Assembly: GCA_026126165.1 (NCBI GenBank)
Contig: JAHCJR010000005.1
Span: 1 to 64,000 of the forward strand
Origin: Alphaproteobacteria bacterium
GTDB taxonomy: Bacteria; Pseudomonadota; Alphaproteobacteria; Ferrovibrionales; Ferrovibrionaceae
Direction of reading: 5' to 3'
DNA: 64,000 nucleotides
A program made the position numbers and the translations under genes. This document shows, in pieces, positions 51,316 to 60,307 of this stretch (within the stretch, counting starts at the first letter, position 1; every line of letters begins with the position of its first letter). The notes below the pieces were generated by a model. The model was not told where the DNA came from. It searched no databases and saw only the letters and a program-made list of their open reading frames with translations.

Positions 51316-52009
51316 GGTGAAGGGGCTGCGCGCCGGATACGGCCAGGTGGAAGTGCTGCGCGGCATCGACCTGGATGTCGCCGAGGGGGAGATCGTGGCG
51401 CTGCTCGGCGCGAACGGTGCCGGCAAGTCGACGCTCAACAACAACCTCTCGGGCATCTACCGCCCCTTCGCCGGCTCGGTCCGCTTCGCCGGCGAGGAGA
51501 TCGCCGGCTGGCCCTCGCCGCGCATCGTCGAGGCCGGTCTGATCCAGGTGCCGGAGGGACGGCGCGTCTTCCCCAATCTCAGCGTGCTCGAGAATCTGGA
51601 ACTCGGCTCCTACCGGCGCGGCCGCCCCCGGCGCCAGGCCAATCTCGAACGCGCGCTCGCGGTCTTTCCCCGGCTCCGCCAGCGCCTGCAGCAGAAGGCG
51701 GGCACACTCTCCGGCGGCGAGCAGCAGATGCTCGCCATCGGCCGCGGCCTGATGGCGGAGCCGCGCCTGCTCGTGCTCGACGAGCCCTCGCTCGGCCTCT
51801 CGCCGCTGCTGGTGGACGAGATGTTCGAGCTGGTGCGGCGCATCAACGGCGAGGGCCTGACCGTCATCCTGGTGGAGCAGAACGTGATGCAGTCCCTCAC
51901 CATCGCCCACCGCGCCTATGTGCTGGAGAATGGCCGCATCTCGCTCTCCGGTCCGGCTGCCGCCCTGCTCGAGCGGCCGGAACTTCGCAGATCCTACCTG
52001 GGAGTCTGA
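51308..52009 (+). CDS. LivF-like ABC transporter ATPase
   Basis: The protein has 233 residues: Walker A GANGAGKST, LIQVPEGRRVFPNLSVLENL (the LivF hallmark), signature LSGGEQQM, Walker B LLVLDEPSLGLSP and H-loop VEQNV. With the LivG-like protein it makes the ATPase heterodimer. The next gene begins 4 nt after its stop. Confidence 0.94.
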   Translation: MLEVKGLRAGYGQVEVLRGIDLDVAEGEIVALLGANGAGKSTLNNNLSGIYRPFAGSVRFAGEEIAGWPSPRIVEAGLIQVPEGRRVFPNLSVLENLELGSYRRGRPRRQANLERALAVFPRLRQRLQQKAGTLSGGEQQMLAIGRGLMAEPRLLVLDEPSLGLSPLLVDEMFELVRRINGEGLTVILVEQNVMQSLTIAHRAYVLENGRISLSGPAAALLERPELRRSYLGV

Positions 52010-52013
52010 CATC

Positions 52014-52892
52014 ATGACGCTCTCCGCGCGAATCGGTTCCAACAGGCTGGTGGTGGCGCCCGGCATCTACGATGCCCTCTCGGCCCTGGTGGCGGAGCAG
52101 GCCGGTTTCGAGGCGCTCTATCTCTCCGGCGCATCGATCGCCTACACACGCTTCGGCCGGCCCGATATCGGCCTCGTCTCGATGAGCGAGGTGGTGGAGA
52201 CGCTGGCCGCGATCCACGAGCGCGTCGAGCTGCCGATCATCGCCGACGCCGACAACGGCTTCGGCAATGCGCTCAATGTCATGCGCACCGTGCGCCGCTT
52301 CGAACAGGCGGGTGCCTCGGCGATCCAGCTCGAGGACCAGACCATGCCGAAGCGTTGCGGGCATCTCGCCGGCAAGACGCTGATCCCGCCGGCCGAGATG
52401 GTGGGCAAGATCAAGGCGGCGCAGGACGCGCGGCGGAACCAGGGCACGCTGATCATCGCCCGCACCGATGCCATCGCCGTCGAGGGCTTCGGGCCGGCGC
52501 TGGAACGGGCGGAACGCTACGCGGAGGCCGGCGCCGACATCATCTTCGTCGAGGCGCCCAGATCGATCGAGGAGATGCAACGGGTGGTGGCCGCTTTCCG
52601 CGGCCGCAAGCCGCTGCTCGCCAACATGGTGGAGGGCGGCATGACGCCGCTGCGCGATGCGCGCGCGCTGGAAGAGATGGGCTTCTCGATCGCCATCTTC
52701 CCCGGCGGTCTGGTGCGTGCCGTCGCCCGCCACATGCTGGACTACTTCGCCAGCCTGCGCCGGCACGGCTCGAACCAGCCTTTCCGGGAGCGGATGCTGG
52801 ATTTCGACGGGCTCAACGCGCTGATCGGCACCAGGGAGATGCTGGCCAGCGGCGAGAGCTACGACGCGAGCCACCATGAGAGGCGGCCATGA
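52014..52892 (+). CDS. Isocitrate lyase / PEP mutase superfamily enzyme
   Basis: The protein has 292 residues in a TIM barrel. VAPGIYDALSALVAEQAGFE, metal-binding IIADADNGFGN (Asp78, Asp80), QLEDQTMPKRCGH (catalytic KRCGH, 113-117) and IARTDA are present. Members with KRCGH include lyases such as methylisocitrate and 2,3-dimethylmalate lyase; PEP mutases lack it. It probably cleaves a C-C bond in a 2-hydroxy or oxo diacid derived from the operon's substrate. It sits between the Liv genes and hyuB, overlapping hyuB by 4 nt. Confidence 0.88.
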   Translation: MTLSARIGSNRLVVAPGIYDALSALVAEQAGFEALYLSGASIAYTRFGRPDIGLVSMSEVVETLAAIHERVELPIIADADNGFGNALNVMRTVRRFEQAGASAIQLEDQTMPKRCGHLAGKTLIPPAEMVGKIKAAQDARRNQGTLIIARTDAIAVEGFGPALERAERYAEAGADIIFVEAPRSIEEMQRVVAAFRGRKPLLANMVEGGMTPLRDARALEEMGFSIAIFPGGLVRAVARHMLDYFASLRRHGSNQPFRERMLDFDGLNALIGTREMLASGESYDASHHERRP

Positions 52893-54619
52893 CCGATCCC
52901 ATCCTCCTCGCCGTCCTCAAGGGTCGGCTCGAGCAGGTGGCGGACGAGATGGATGCCACGCTGTTCCGCAGCGCCTTCAATCCGATCATCGCCGAGGCGC
53001 ACGATGCGAGCCACGGCCTCTACCATGCCGAGACCGGCGCCACGCTGGTGCAGGGCAAGTCGGGCCTGCCGATCTTCGTCGGCGCCATGTCCTTCGCGGT
53101 GCGGGCGGTGATCGAGAAGGCGCGCCGCGACGGCGATCTTGCCGATGGCGATGTCTACATCTTCAACGACCCCTACGATGGCGGCACGCACCTTTCCGAT
53201 TTCAAGCTGGTGCGCCCTTTCTTCCGCGAGGGAAGGGTGTTCTGCCATCTCGCCTCGGTCGGACACTGGCACGATGTCGGCGGCAACGTGCCGGGCAACT
53301 ACAATCCGGTGGCGACCGAGTCATTCCAGGAAGGCATGCTGATCCCGCCGGTGAAGCTTTTCCGCCGGGGTGAGCTCAACACCGACATCGTCGATATCCT
53401 CAAGGCCAATTCGCGCCTGCCGCTCAGCCTCTATGGCGATCTCAACGGCCAGATCAACGCGCTCGATCTCGGCGCCCGGCGGCTCGGCCAGCTCCTTGAC
53501 GAATTCGGCGACGACACGGTGCGCGCGGCGATGGCGGAGTTGCAGCGCCGCGCCGCCATGCTGATGCGCGCCAACATCGCCGAGCTGCCGAAAGGCCGCT
53601 ATCTCGCCGAGGATTTCCTCGATAACGACGGCATCGACGACACCCCGCTCAGGATCGCGCTCGATCTCGTCATCGAGAAAGACCGGCTGATCCTGGATTT
53701 CTCCCGCTCCTCGCCGGCCTGCCTCGGCCCGGTGAACATCGCCCGCTCGACCGCCATCGCCTCCTGCTACGTGGCGATCAAGCACATCTTCCGGGACGTG
53801 CCGGCCAATGCCGGCGTGCTGGAACCGATCGAATTCGTGATCCCGGAAACCAGCCTGCTCTCGGTCGGCGCGCCGCGGCCGGTCGGTGGCTATACCGAAA
53901 CCATCCTCCGCGTCATCGACGTGGTCTTCCAGGCCTTCGCCCAGGCGGCGCCCGAACGGGTCAATGGCTGCGCCTATGGCACAATCAATGCCCTCTCGCT
54001 CGCCGGCCATCGCGGCAACGGACAGCGCTGGGTGATGTTCAGCTTTTTCGGCGGGGGCCATGGCGGCCATCCCGAGGGCGATGGCCTCAATCACGGCAAC
54101 GCGCCGATCTCGACCGCCACCATCCCGCCGCTCGAGATCCTCGAAGCCGCCTATCCGGTGCGTTTCACGCAATGGGCGCTGCGTCCCGACAGCGGCGGTC
54201 CGGGGCGTCATCGCGGCGGCCTCGGCGCCATCTACGAGATCGCGCTTCTGGAACAGTCGGCCGATGTCTTCCTGTTCGGCGAGCGCGGGCGCTTCGCCCC
54301 GCCGGGTGTCGCCGGCGGCGGGCCGGCCATGACCAATGTCTTCACCTACGAGACCGATGCGGGGCCGCGCCATCCGCCGATGGCCTCGAAGATGGTCGGC
54401 ATCCGCCTGCGCCAGGGCCAGCGCGTGCGGCTGGAGACGCCGGGCGGCGGCGGCTACGGCCCGGCGCGGGAGCGCGAGCCGGAACGCGTGGCGGAGGATG
54501 TGCGTCTTGGTTACGTCACGCGCGAGGCGGCGGAACGTGACTATGGCGTGCGTCTCGATGCCGATGGCCGCGTGGACGAGGCGGCGACCGCGCGCATGCG
54601 CAAGGCGGTGGCCGCATGA
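52889..54619 (+). CDS. hyuB: Hydantoinase B/oxoprolinase family protein (HyuB)
   Basis: The protein has 576 residues, standard for HyuB. It has FRSAFNPIIAEAHDASHGLY, VYIFNDPYDGGTHLSDFKLV, GNVPGNYNPVATESFQEGML and YTETILRVIDVVFQAFAQAA, the markers of the family. With HyuA it hydrolyses cyclic amides such as N-methylhydantoin, 5-oxoproline or caprolactam using ATP. ATGA overlaps couple it to the genes on both sides. Substrate is not fixed by sequence. Confidence 0.93.
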   Translation: MTDPILLAVLKGRLEQVADEMDATLFRSAFNPIIAEAHDASHGLYHAETGATLVQGKSGLPIFVGAMSFAVRAVIEKARRDGDLADGDVYIFNDPYDGGTHLSDFKLVRPFFREGRVFCHLASVGHWHDVGGNVPGNYNPVATESFQEGMLIPPVKLFRRGELNTDIVDILKANSRLPLSLYGDLNGQINALDLGARRLGQLLDEFGDDTVRAAMAELQRRAAMLMRANIAELPKGRYLAEDFLDNDGIDDTPLRIALDLVIEKDRLILDFSRSSPACLGPVNIARSTAIASCYVAIKHIFRDVPANAGVLEPIEFVIPETSLLSVGAPRPVGGYTETILRVIDVVFQAFAQAAPERVNGCAYGTINALSLAGHRGNGQRWVMFSFFGGGHGGHPEGDGLNHGNAPISTATIPPLEILEAAYPVRFTQWALRPDSGGPGRHRGGLGAIYEIALLEQSADVFLFGERGRFAPPGVAGGGPAMTNVFTYETDAGPRHPPMASKMVGIRLRQGQRVRLETPGGGGYGPAREREPERVAEDVRLGYVTREAAERDYGVRLDADGRVDEAATARMRKAVAA

Positions 54620-56688
54620 AGGGGCCTCGCGGTTCGCTGGTGGTCGGCGTCGATGTGGGCGGCACCTTCACCGACGTCTTCTTCCTGGATGAGGCGGCGC
54701 GCCGCTTCCAGATCGCCAAGGTGCCATCGACGCGGGGCGATCAGGCGCGCGGCTTCATCGACGGCCTGACCGGCGGTGCCCGGCTTGCCGACATCGCGAC
54801 CGTGGTGCACGGCACGACCGTCGGTACCAACGCGCTGCTGGAGCGCAAGGGTGCCCGGACCGGCGTCATCACCACGCGCGGCTTCCGCGACGTGCTGGAG
54901 ATGCGGCGGCGCGACCGGCCGACCACCTGGGGACTGTGGGGGCAGTTCGTCCCCATCGTGCCGCGCGATCTGCGCCTCGAGGTGGGCGAGCGCACGCTGG
55001 CCGACGGCACCATTCTCGAGCCGGTGAACCCCGAGGAGGTGCGCGAGGCGGCGCGGCTTCTGCTCGCCCAGGGCGCCGAGGCGGTGAGCATCGTATTCAT
55101 CAATGCTTATGCCAACGGCGCCAACGAGGAAGCGGCGCTCGCCGCGCTGGCCGATGTCTGGCCCAATCCGCATGTCAGCGTTTCGAGCCGCATCCTGCCG
55201 GAGATCCGCGAGTATGAGCGCGCCTCGACGGCGGCGCTCAACGCCTACCTGCAGCCGGTGGTGGCCAACTATCTGCATCGCCTCCAGGCACGGCTGCGCG
55301 AAGGCGGGTTCGGCGGCGAAGTGCTGATCGTGCAATCGAACGGCGGCGTGATGAGCGTGGAGACCGCCGGCCGCCTGCCGGTCTGCACGGCGCTGAGCGG
55401 ACCGGCGGCCGGCGTCATCGCCTGCGGCCATATCGCGCGCGCCGCCGGCCATCCCAGCGTCATCACCTGCGATATGGGCGGCACGAGCTTCGATGTCTCG
55501 CTGATCGCCGGCGGGGAGAGCGTGCTGGCGGCGCAGACTGCGATCGGCTTCGGCATGATCGTGCGCACGCCGATGATCGAGATCACCACCATCGGCGCCG
55601 GCGGCGGTTCCATCGCCTGGATCGATCGTGGCGGCCTGCTGCAGATCGGCCCCGAGAGCGCCGGCTCCGATCCGGGGCCGGTCTGCTACGGCCTCGGCAA
55701 TACGCGCCCGACCGTGACCGATGCCAACGTCGTGCTTGGCCGGATCAATGCCGCCCGGCCCATCGGCGGCAAGCTCGCCGCACTCGATGTCGAGGCGGCG
55801 CGCGAGGCGATCCGCCTTCATGTGGCCGAACCGCTCGGCCTCGGCATCGAGGCGGCGGCGGAAGCAGTGATCCGCGTCGCCAATTCGCGCATGGCCGGCG
55901 CCATCCGCCTGGTCTCGATCGAGCGCGGGCACAATCCGCGCGATTTCGTCGCCATGCCCTTCGGCGGCGGCGGCGCCCTGCATACCGGGGCGCTGATCAA
56001 GGAAGTGGGCCTGAAAAGCGCCCTGGTGCCGCGCTTCCCAGGCGTGACCTCGGCGCTCGGCTGCGTCATCGCCGACATGCGCCACGACTTCGTGCGCACC
56101 GTCAACCGGCTGCTCGACCAGCTCGACGTGGCGGCGCTCGATAGCGAGATGGGTGCCCTGGCGGCGGAGGGCGAGCGGCTGCTGGGTCAGGCCGGCGTCG
56201 GGTTCGAGGGCACCGCGGCGGGCTTCGAACTCGACATGTCCTATCTCGGCCAGACGCACACCGTTGCCGTGCCGCTCGATGCCGCGCCCGGCGGGACCGG
56301 CCCCGGACTGACGCGCGATGGCATCCGCGCGGCCTTCGAGGCGGCCTATCGCCGCGCCTTCGGCCGGCTGCTGGATGGCGTGGCGATGCGCGTGCTCAAC
56401 ATGCGCGTCGCGGTCACGGGCCGGCGGCCGAAATTCGACCTGACCTTGCTCGCTCCCCGGGCCGATGCCAGCCTGCAGGCGGCAGGAAAAGGCAGCCGGC
56501 CCGTCTACGTCGATGGCACCTGGCACGAGGCGCGGGTTCTCGCCCGGCTCGAACTGCCCATCGGTGCGATCATCGAGGGCCCGGCCGTGCTGGAACAGCC
56601 CGACAGCACCATCTTCCTTGATCCCGACCTTCGGGGCGAGGTGGACCGGTTCGGCAATTTCATCGTCTCGCGCAAGGAGGGGCCATGA
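54616..56688 (+). CDS. hyuA: Hydantoinase A/oxoprolinase family protein (HyuA)
   Basis: The protein has 690 residues with an ASKHA-type N-terminal domain: VVGVDVGGTFTDVFFLD, VVHGTTVGTNALLERKG and later CDMGGTSFDVSLIAGGE, AGGGSIAWIDRGGLLQIGPE, AGSDPGPVCYG. It is the ATP-dependent partner of HyuB. It overlaps hyuB and the isochorismatase-like gene by 4 nt each. Confidence 0.93.
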   Translation: MKGPRGSLVVGVDVGGTFTDVFFLDEAARRFQIAKVPSTRGDQARGFIDGLTGGARLADIATVVHGTTVGTNALLERKGARTGVITTRGFRDVLEMRRRDRPTTWGLWGQFVPIVPRDLRLEVGERTLADGTILEPVNPEEVREAARLLLAQGAEAVSIVFINAYANGANEEAALAALADVWPNPHVSVSSRILPEIREYERASTAALNAYLQPVVANYLHRLQARLREGGFGGEVLIVQSNGGVMSVETAGRLPVCTALSGPAAGVIACGHIARAAGHPSVITCDMGGTSFDVSLIAGGESVLAAQTAIGFGMIVRTPMIEITTIGAGGGSIAWIDRGGLLQIGPESAGSDPGPVCYGLGNTRPTVTDANVVLGRINAARPIGGKLAALDVEAAREAIRLHVAEPLGLGIEAAAEAVIRVANSRMAGAIRLVSIERGHNPRDFVAMPFGGGGALHTGALIKEVGLKSALVPRFPGVTSALGCVIADMRHDFVRTVNRLLDQLDVAALDSEMGALAAEGERLLGQAGVGFEGTAAGFELDMSYLGQTHTVAVPLDAAPGGTGPGLTRDGIRAAFEAAYRRAFGRLLDGVAMRVLNMRVAVTGRRPKFDLTLLAPRADASLQAAGKGSRPVYVDGTWHEARVLARLELPIGAIIEGPAVLEQPDSTIFLDPDLRGEVDRFGNFIVSRKEGP

Positions 56689-57296
56689 ACGGCGCGCTCG
56701 ATTCCAGACGCACGGCCCTGCTGCTGGTCGACCTGCAGAACGATTTCCTGCATCCGAAGGGCGCCTATGCCCGTGGCGGGCAGTCGTCGAAAGACATCGC
56801 CGCGCTGCCGGCGCGCCTCGCACCCCTGGCGCGGGAGCTGCGCACCCGGGGCGGCTCGGTCATTTCCACCCATTTCACCCTGGTGCCGGACCGCCATGGC
56901 GAGCCGCTGATCGGCGCGCATCTGCGCAGGCTGCGCCCGTTCCTCGGCCGTGGCGATTTCGCGCCGGGGAGTTTCGGACACGACCTGGTGGACGAGCTGA
57001 AGCCCGCCGATTTCCGCATCGAGAAGGTGGCCTATTCCGCGTTCTACCAGACGCGCCTCGAATTCGTGCTGGCGCGCGCGGGCATCGACACGCTGTTGGT
57101 GGGCGGCATCGTCACCAATGGCGGCGTCGCCTCGACGGTGCGCGATGCGCATGTGCGCGACATCCGCTGCATCGTCCTGTCCGACGGCTGTGCCGCCTTT
57201 CGCGCCGAAGTGCACGATGCGACGCTGGTCTCACTCGGCAGCATCGTCACGCTCGCCACCATCGCCGAGGCGCGCCGGGCGCTGGAGGGCGCATGA
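56685..57296 (+). CDS. Isochorismatase-like hydrolase with Gly at the nucleophile position
   Basis: The protein has 203 residues with the family's Asp16 (LLVDLQNDF) and Lys114 (RIEKVAYSAFYQ). The usual nucleophile context TNVCV reads TNGGV at 144-148, so Gly147 replaces Cys. Amidases such as nicotinamidase need that Cys, whereas EntB and PhzD isochorismatases have Gly there. It may therefore act on a non-amide substrate or have lost amidase activity. It is ATGA-coupled to hyuA and to the FAD gene. Confidence 0.85.
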   Translation: MNGALDSRRTALLLVDLQNDFLHPKGAYARGGQSSKDIAALPARLAPLARELRTRGGSVISTHFTLVPDRHGEPLIGAHLRRLRPFLGRGDFAPGSFGHDLVDELKPADFRIEKVAYSAFYQTRLEFVLARAGIDTLLVGGIVTNGGVASTVRDAHVRDIRCIVLSDGCAAFRAEVHDATLVSLGSIVTLATIAEARRALEGA

Positions 57297-58717
57297 GCGT
57301 CCGCTCCGCCGAAGGCGTCACGTTCGGCGCCGAGGCAGCCGTTCTGGTGGTCGGCGCCGGCGCGGCCGGGCTGGTCGCCGCGCTCGCGGCACGCGAGGCG
57401 GGGGCGGATGTCGTGGTGCTCGAGCGCGACCGGGTGCCGGCCGGATCGACGGCGCTCTCCTCCGGCATGGTGCCGGCGGCGGGCACGCGCATCCAGGCGG
57501 CGCGCGGCATCGAGGACAGTATCGAACGCATGCTTGCCGATATCCAGGCCAAGGCGCATGGCGAGAACGACCCCGCGATCGTCGCGGCCGCCTGCCGCGC
57601 GGTGGCCGAGGCCATCGACTGGCTCAAGGAACGTCATGACATTCCCTTCGAACTGGTGGAGGGGTTTCTCTATCCCGGCCATTCGCGCCCGCGCATGCAT
57701 GCGCCACCCTCGCGCACCGGCGCGGAGCTGGTCGGTGCCCTGACGCGCGCCGCCGAACGGGCGGAGATTCCCCTGCTGACCGAAGCGCTGGTGCGCGATC
57801 TCCATGCCGACGGGGCGGGGCGGGTGCGGGGTGTCGGCGTCGAGCGGCCGGGCGGCACCATCGAGCGGATCTGCTGCGGCGCGCTGATCCTCGCCTGCTC
57901 GGGTTTCGGCGGCGATCCGGCGATGGTGCGCCGGCACATTCCCGGCATGGCGGAGGCGATGTATTTCGGCCATGCCGGCAACCGGGGCGATGCGGTGCGC
58001 TGGGGCGAGGCACTCGGCGTCCGGCTCGATCACATGGCTGCCTGCCAGGGCCACGGGTCGGTGGCGGTGCCGCACGGCATCCTGATCACCTGGGCGCTGA
58101 TGATGGAGGGCGGCATCCAGGTCAACGCGCTGGGCCGGCGCTTCTCGAACGAGCATGAGGGCTATTCGGAACAGTCGGCGCGTGTCCTGGCGCAGCCGGG
58201 CGGCATCGCCTGGAACATCCACGACGCGCGCTTGCATCGCCTCGGTCTCGACTTCGAGGATTATCGCAAGGCGGTTTCGCTGGGCGCGGTGCGCGAGGCA
58301 GCCGATCTTCCGGGCCTCGCCGCGCTGACCGGCCTGCCCGAGACGGCGCTCGCGGAGACGCTGGCGCAGGCGCGCGCTTTCGCCGAGGGACGCGGACGCG
58401 ATCCTTTCGGGCGCGACTTCTCCAGCCGCCCGCCGCTCGCACCGCCCTATTTCGCGGTCAAGGTTACGGGTGCGCTGTTTCACACCCAGGGCGGGCTGGT
58501 GGTGGACGCAGAGGCGCGGGCGATCGGCCGGTCGGGCGCGAAGCTGCCCAACCTGTTCGCGGCCGGCGGCGCTGCCTGCGGCCTCTCGGGAACCGGCATC
58601 GACGGTTACCTTTCGGGCAACGGCCTGCTGTCGGCCGTGGCCTTCGGCTACCTCGCCGGCCGTGCCGCGGCCGCTCTGGGGCGGTCTGGTCAAACGGGCA
58701 ATCGCACCTATATCTAG
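57293..58717 (+). CDS. FAD-dependent dehydrogenase (fumarate reductase/KstD-like)
   Basis: The protein has 474 residues. The Rossmann segment is VLVVGAGAAGLVAALAAREA with VVLERD; the C-terminus PNLFAAGGAACGLSG then GYLSGNGLLSAVAFGYLAGR closes the FAD site, as in soluble fumarate reductase, urocanate reductase and 3-ketosteroid dehydrogenase relatives. It probably oxidises or reduces a C=C bond in the operon's pathway. It is the last gene of the run and overlaps its predecessor by 4 nt. Confidence 0.88.
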   Translation: MSVRSAEGVTFGAEAAVLVVGAGAAGLVAALAAREAGADVVVLERDRVPAGSTALSSGMVPAAGTRIQAARGIEDSIERMLADIQAKAHGENDPAIVAAACRAVAEAIDWLKERHDIPFELVEGFLYPGHSRPRMHAPPSRTGAELVGALTRAAERAEIPLLTEALVRDLHADGAGRVRGVGVERPGGTIERICCGALILACSGFGGDPAMVRRHIPGMAEAMYFGHAGNRGDAVRWGEALGVRLDHMAACQGHGSVAVPHGILITWALMMEGGIQVNALGRRFSNEHEGYSEQSARVLAQPGGIAWNIHDARLHRLGLDFEDYRKAVSLGAVREAADLPGLAALTGLPETALAETLAQARAFAEGRGRDPFGRDFSSRPPLAPPYFAVKVTGALFHTQGGLVVDAEARAIGRSGAKLPNLFAAGGAACGLSGTGIDGYLSGNGLLSAVAFGYLAGRAAAALGRSGQTGNRTYI

Positions 58718-58749
58718 GCCTGACCAACAAGATTCGTGGAGTAGGCGTG

Positions 58750-59010
58750 ATGAAGATGCCGGGCGACAGCGCTCCTTCGGCAGTAGGCGGAGTTTTCTCG
58801 GTGGGTGTCGCCTGGATGGTGGCGGCCGCCGTCTCGGTGCCGTTCCTGGTGGCCTTCGCGGCGGTCGAGCCGGTGGCGCCCTTGCCGGCTGATCCGCCAG
58901 CCGCGATCGAGCAGGAATGGGACCTCGAGAATCTCGAACCCTACATGCTCGGCCGGTGGGGCGCGGACGAAGACGAAGTCTGGACGAGCCCGCCGCCGCC
59001 CGCGATGTAG
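58750..59010 (+). CDS. Small hypothetical protein, 3' end inside the left repeat of island 2
   Basis: The protein has 86 residues with one hydrophobic helix (VAWMVAAAVSVPFLVAFAAV) and an acidic C-terminal segment (LENLEPYMLGRWGADEDEVW). The last ~5 codons lie in the hutG-derived repeat at 58995-59101, so its natural end may have been replaced when island 2 arrived. A GTG start one codon upstream is possible. I do not recognise a family. Confidence 0.5.
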   Translation: MKMPGDSAPSAVGGVFSVGVAWMVAAAVSVPFLVAFAAVEPVAPLPADPPAAIEQEWDLENLEPYMLGRWGADEDEVWTSPPPPAM

Positions 59011-59101
59011 GTCTCGAGGATGCGTTTGAGCACCGGGACCAGCCGTGACGCCTTCGCCTCGTCGTAGGCGAAGGGCGGCTTTTCTTCCATATAGGCGATC
59101 T
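58995..59101. repeat. Left direct repeat of island 2, a copy of the hutG 3' end
   Basis: About 107 bp match 60916-61022 in the same orientation with about four mismatches at an offset of 1,921 bp. On the minus strand this copy still encodes ...[20 protein letters not shown]-like sequence in the hutG frame but runs on past the native stop position. Similarity fades beyond 59114. The complete gene is at the right copy, so this is the partial duplicate. Confidence 0.88.
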
Positions 59102-59366
59102 CGGCAAGTCCGAACCTCCGGCCCGGCTGTTGGCGGGGCGTGCCGTCGCACCGGCAGGTCGGGCAGAAGCTCGGCCTAGGTGGTTGAATTGTCTGTTCTT
59201 ATGACATTTATAAGTAGTAGTATATCTTTATTATTCGCGTAAATGCGTAGGTTATTTGGCGCAGCCTGGCATTAAAAATTGCTTTCGGCGCGCGACTCAC
59301 CATTGAATTGGAGAGATGATAACTGCGTGAGTAACCAGATGTTGGGAAGCTTCGAGATTGACTTAT

Positions 59367-59885
59367 ATGTCAATCGAGAGTGAAATCCGGGACCGCGTGC
59401 GACGTGGAATGCTCTTTCTGCTCGTGCCGAAAGCGGCGGGAGCTCCGATCAGGCGCGTGATGCTCGTCGGCGAGGACCTGTGGAGCGATCTTGAATCGCC
59501 CGAGGGGGATGCCGAGTGGGAAGAGAGGATCGGGAAGCTGCGCGCCGATCTGGAGGTTTTCGTTACGGAGGAAAAGATTGTACCGCGGTATCTGTTCCTC
59601 CTGTATCCGGCCGGCGATGCGGTTTGGGAGATCAGAAGCGTTCGGGACCGGCCATCATTGCGCGTGTTGGGTCTGTTCGCCGCAAAAGACATCTTCGTTT
59701 CGACCAACCATGCCCGTCGAGAGGATCTGGGAAACTGGCAGTCGCGTGAATGGAAGGCAGTAAAACGGTTGGCCAGAGCCGTGTGGCGGAAACTGTTCCA
59801 GGGTTACGAGCCGATAGTGACGACGAATGCCAACGAAGTGTGTTCAGGAGTAGCCGATGAACTCTTCTACAGGGAACGCTCCTAA
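59367..59885 (+). CDS. Possible toxin of a HigBA-like pair
   Basis: The protein has 172 residues from ATG 59367 (TTG 59358 also in frame). I do not recognise it with certainty. The middle part (RYLFLLYPAGDAVWEIRSVR, then LGLFAAKDIFVSTNHARRED) and the following helical WKAVKRLARAVWRKLFQG resemble the layout of RelE/Gp49-type toxins, which are usually shorter. Its 3' end overlaps the XRE gene by 29 bp; toxin first, antitoxin second is the HigBA order. A different function is possible. Confidence 0.5.
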   Translation: MSIESEIRDRVRRGMLFLLVPKAAGAPIRRVMLVGEDLWSDLESPEGDAEWEERIGKLRADLEVFVTEEKIVPRYLFLLYPAGDAVWEIRSVRDRPSLRVLGLFAAKDIFVSTNHARREDLGNWQSREWKAVKRLARAVWRKLFQGYEPIVTTNANEVCSGVADELFYRERS

Positions 59886-60300
59886 ATCCCGGCGCGATCT
59901 GGCCTACTATCGGCAGCGGTTCAGGAATCGCGTGTTCTCCAGGCTCGTTTCGTTCGTCGCGGAACAGGCTCAGGAGCAGAAGGTTACGAAGAAAGAAGTC
60001 GCGGAGAAGATCCGAAAGGATCCGGCGCAGCTGTCACGCCTTCTGGGCAGCCCAAGCAATCTCACTCTAGATACGATCAGTGATTTGCTGCTGGCATTCG
60101 ATGCAGAAGCGGAGCCGTTCGCGATCGTCCTGTTCAAGGACCGAAGGCCGTCAAACCAACTCCATCCGCTTGCGGCAAGTGTCCTCGACATGGCTCCGCC
60201 GTCTGCCGAAGGAAAGACCCAATCGGCCGGCGCCGGCGAAAAGATCATCAAGCCGATAGGTCACGGGCCCGAGATCAGTTTCGTTGCAGGACCAGTGTAG
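59857..60300 (+). CDS. XRE-type HTH protein, putative antitoxin
   Basis: The protein has 147 residues. A Cro/C1 helix-turn-helix lies at about 40-85: VTKKEVAEKIRKDPAQLSRL then LGSPSNLTLDTISDLLLAFD. The C-terminal ~55 residues are flexible. It is overlapped by the preceding gene and would repress its own promoter. The start overlap suggests translational coupling. Confidence 0.7.
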   Translation: MNSSTGNAPKSRRDLAYYRQRFRNRVFSRLVSFVAEQAQEQKVTKKEVAEKIRKDPAQLSRLLGSPSNLTLDTISDLLLAFDAEAEPFAIVLFKDRRPSNQLHPLAASVLDMAPPSAEGKTQSAGAGEKIIKPIGHGPEISFVAGPV

Positions 60301-60307
60301 GCCGAAG

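Noticed and set aside
54541-56823. Long antisense frame across hyuA.
   Set aside because: No recognisable domain; HyuA on the other strand is unambiguous.
58714-59151. Minus-strand frame across the left repeat of island 2 as a full hutG paralogue.
   Set aside because: Only ~107 bp resemble hutG, in a different frame from this long open frame; similarity ends abruptly.
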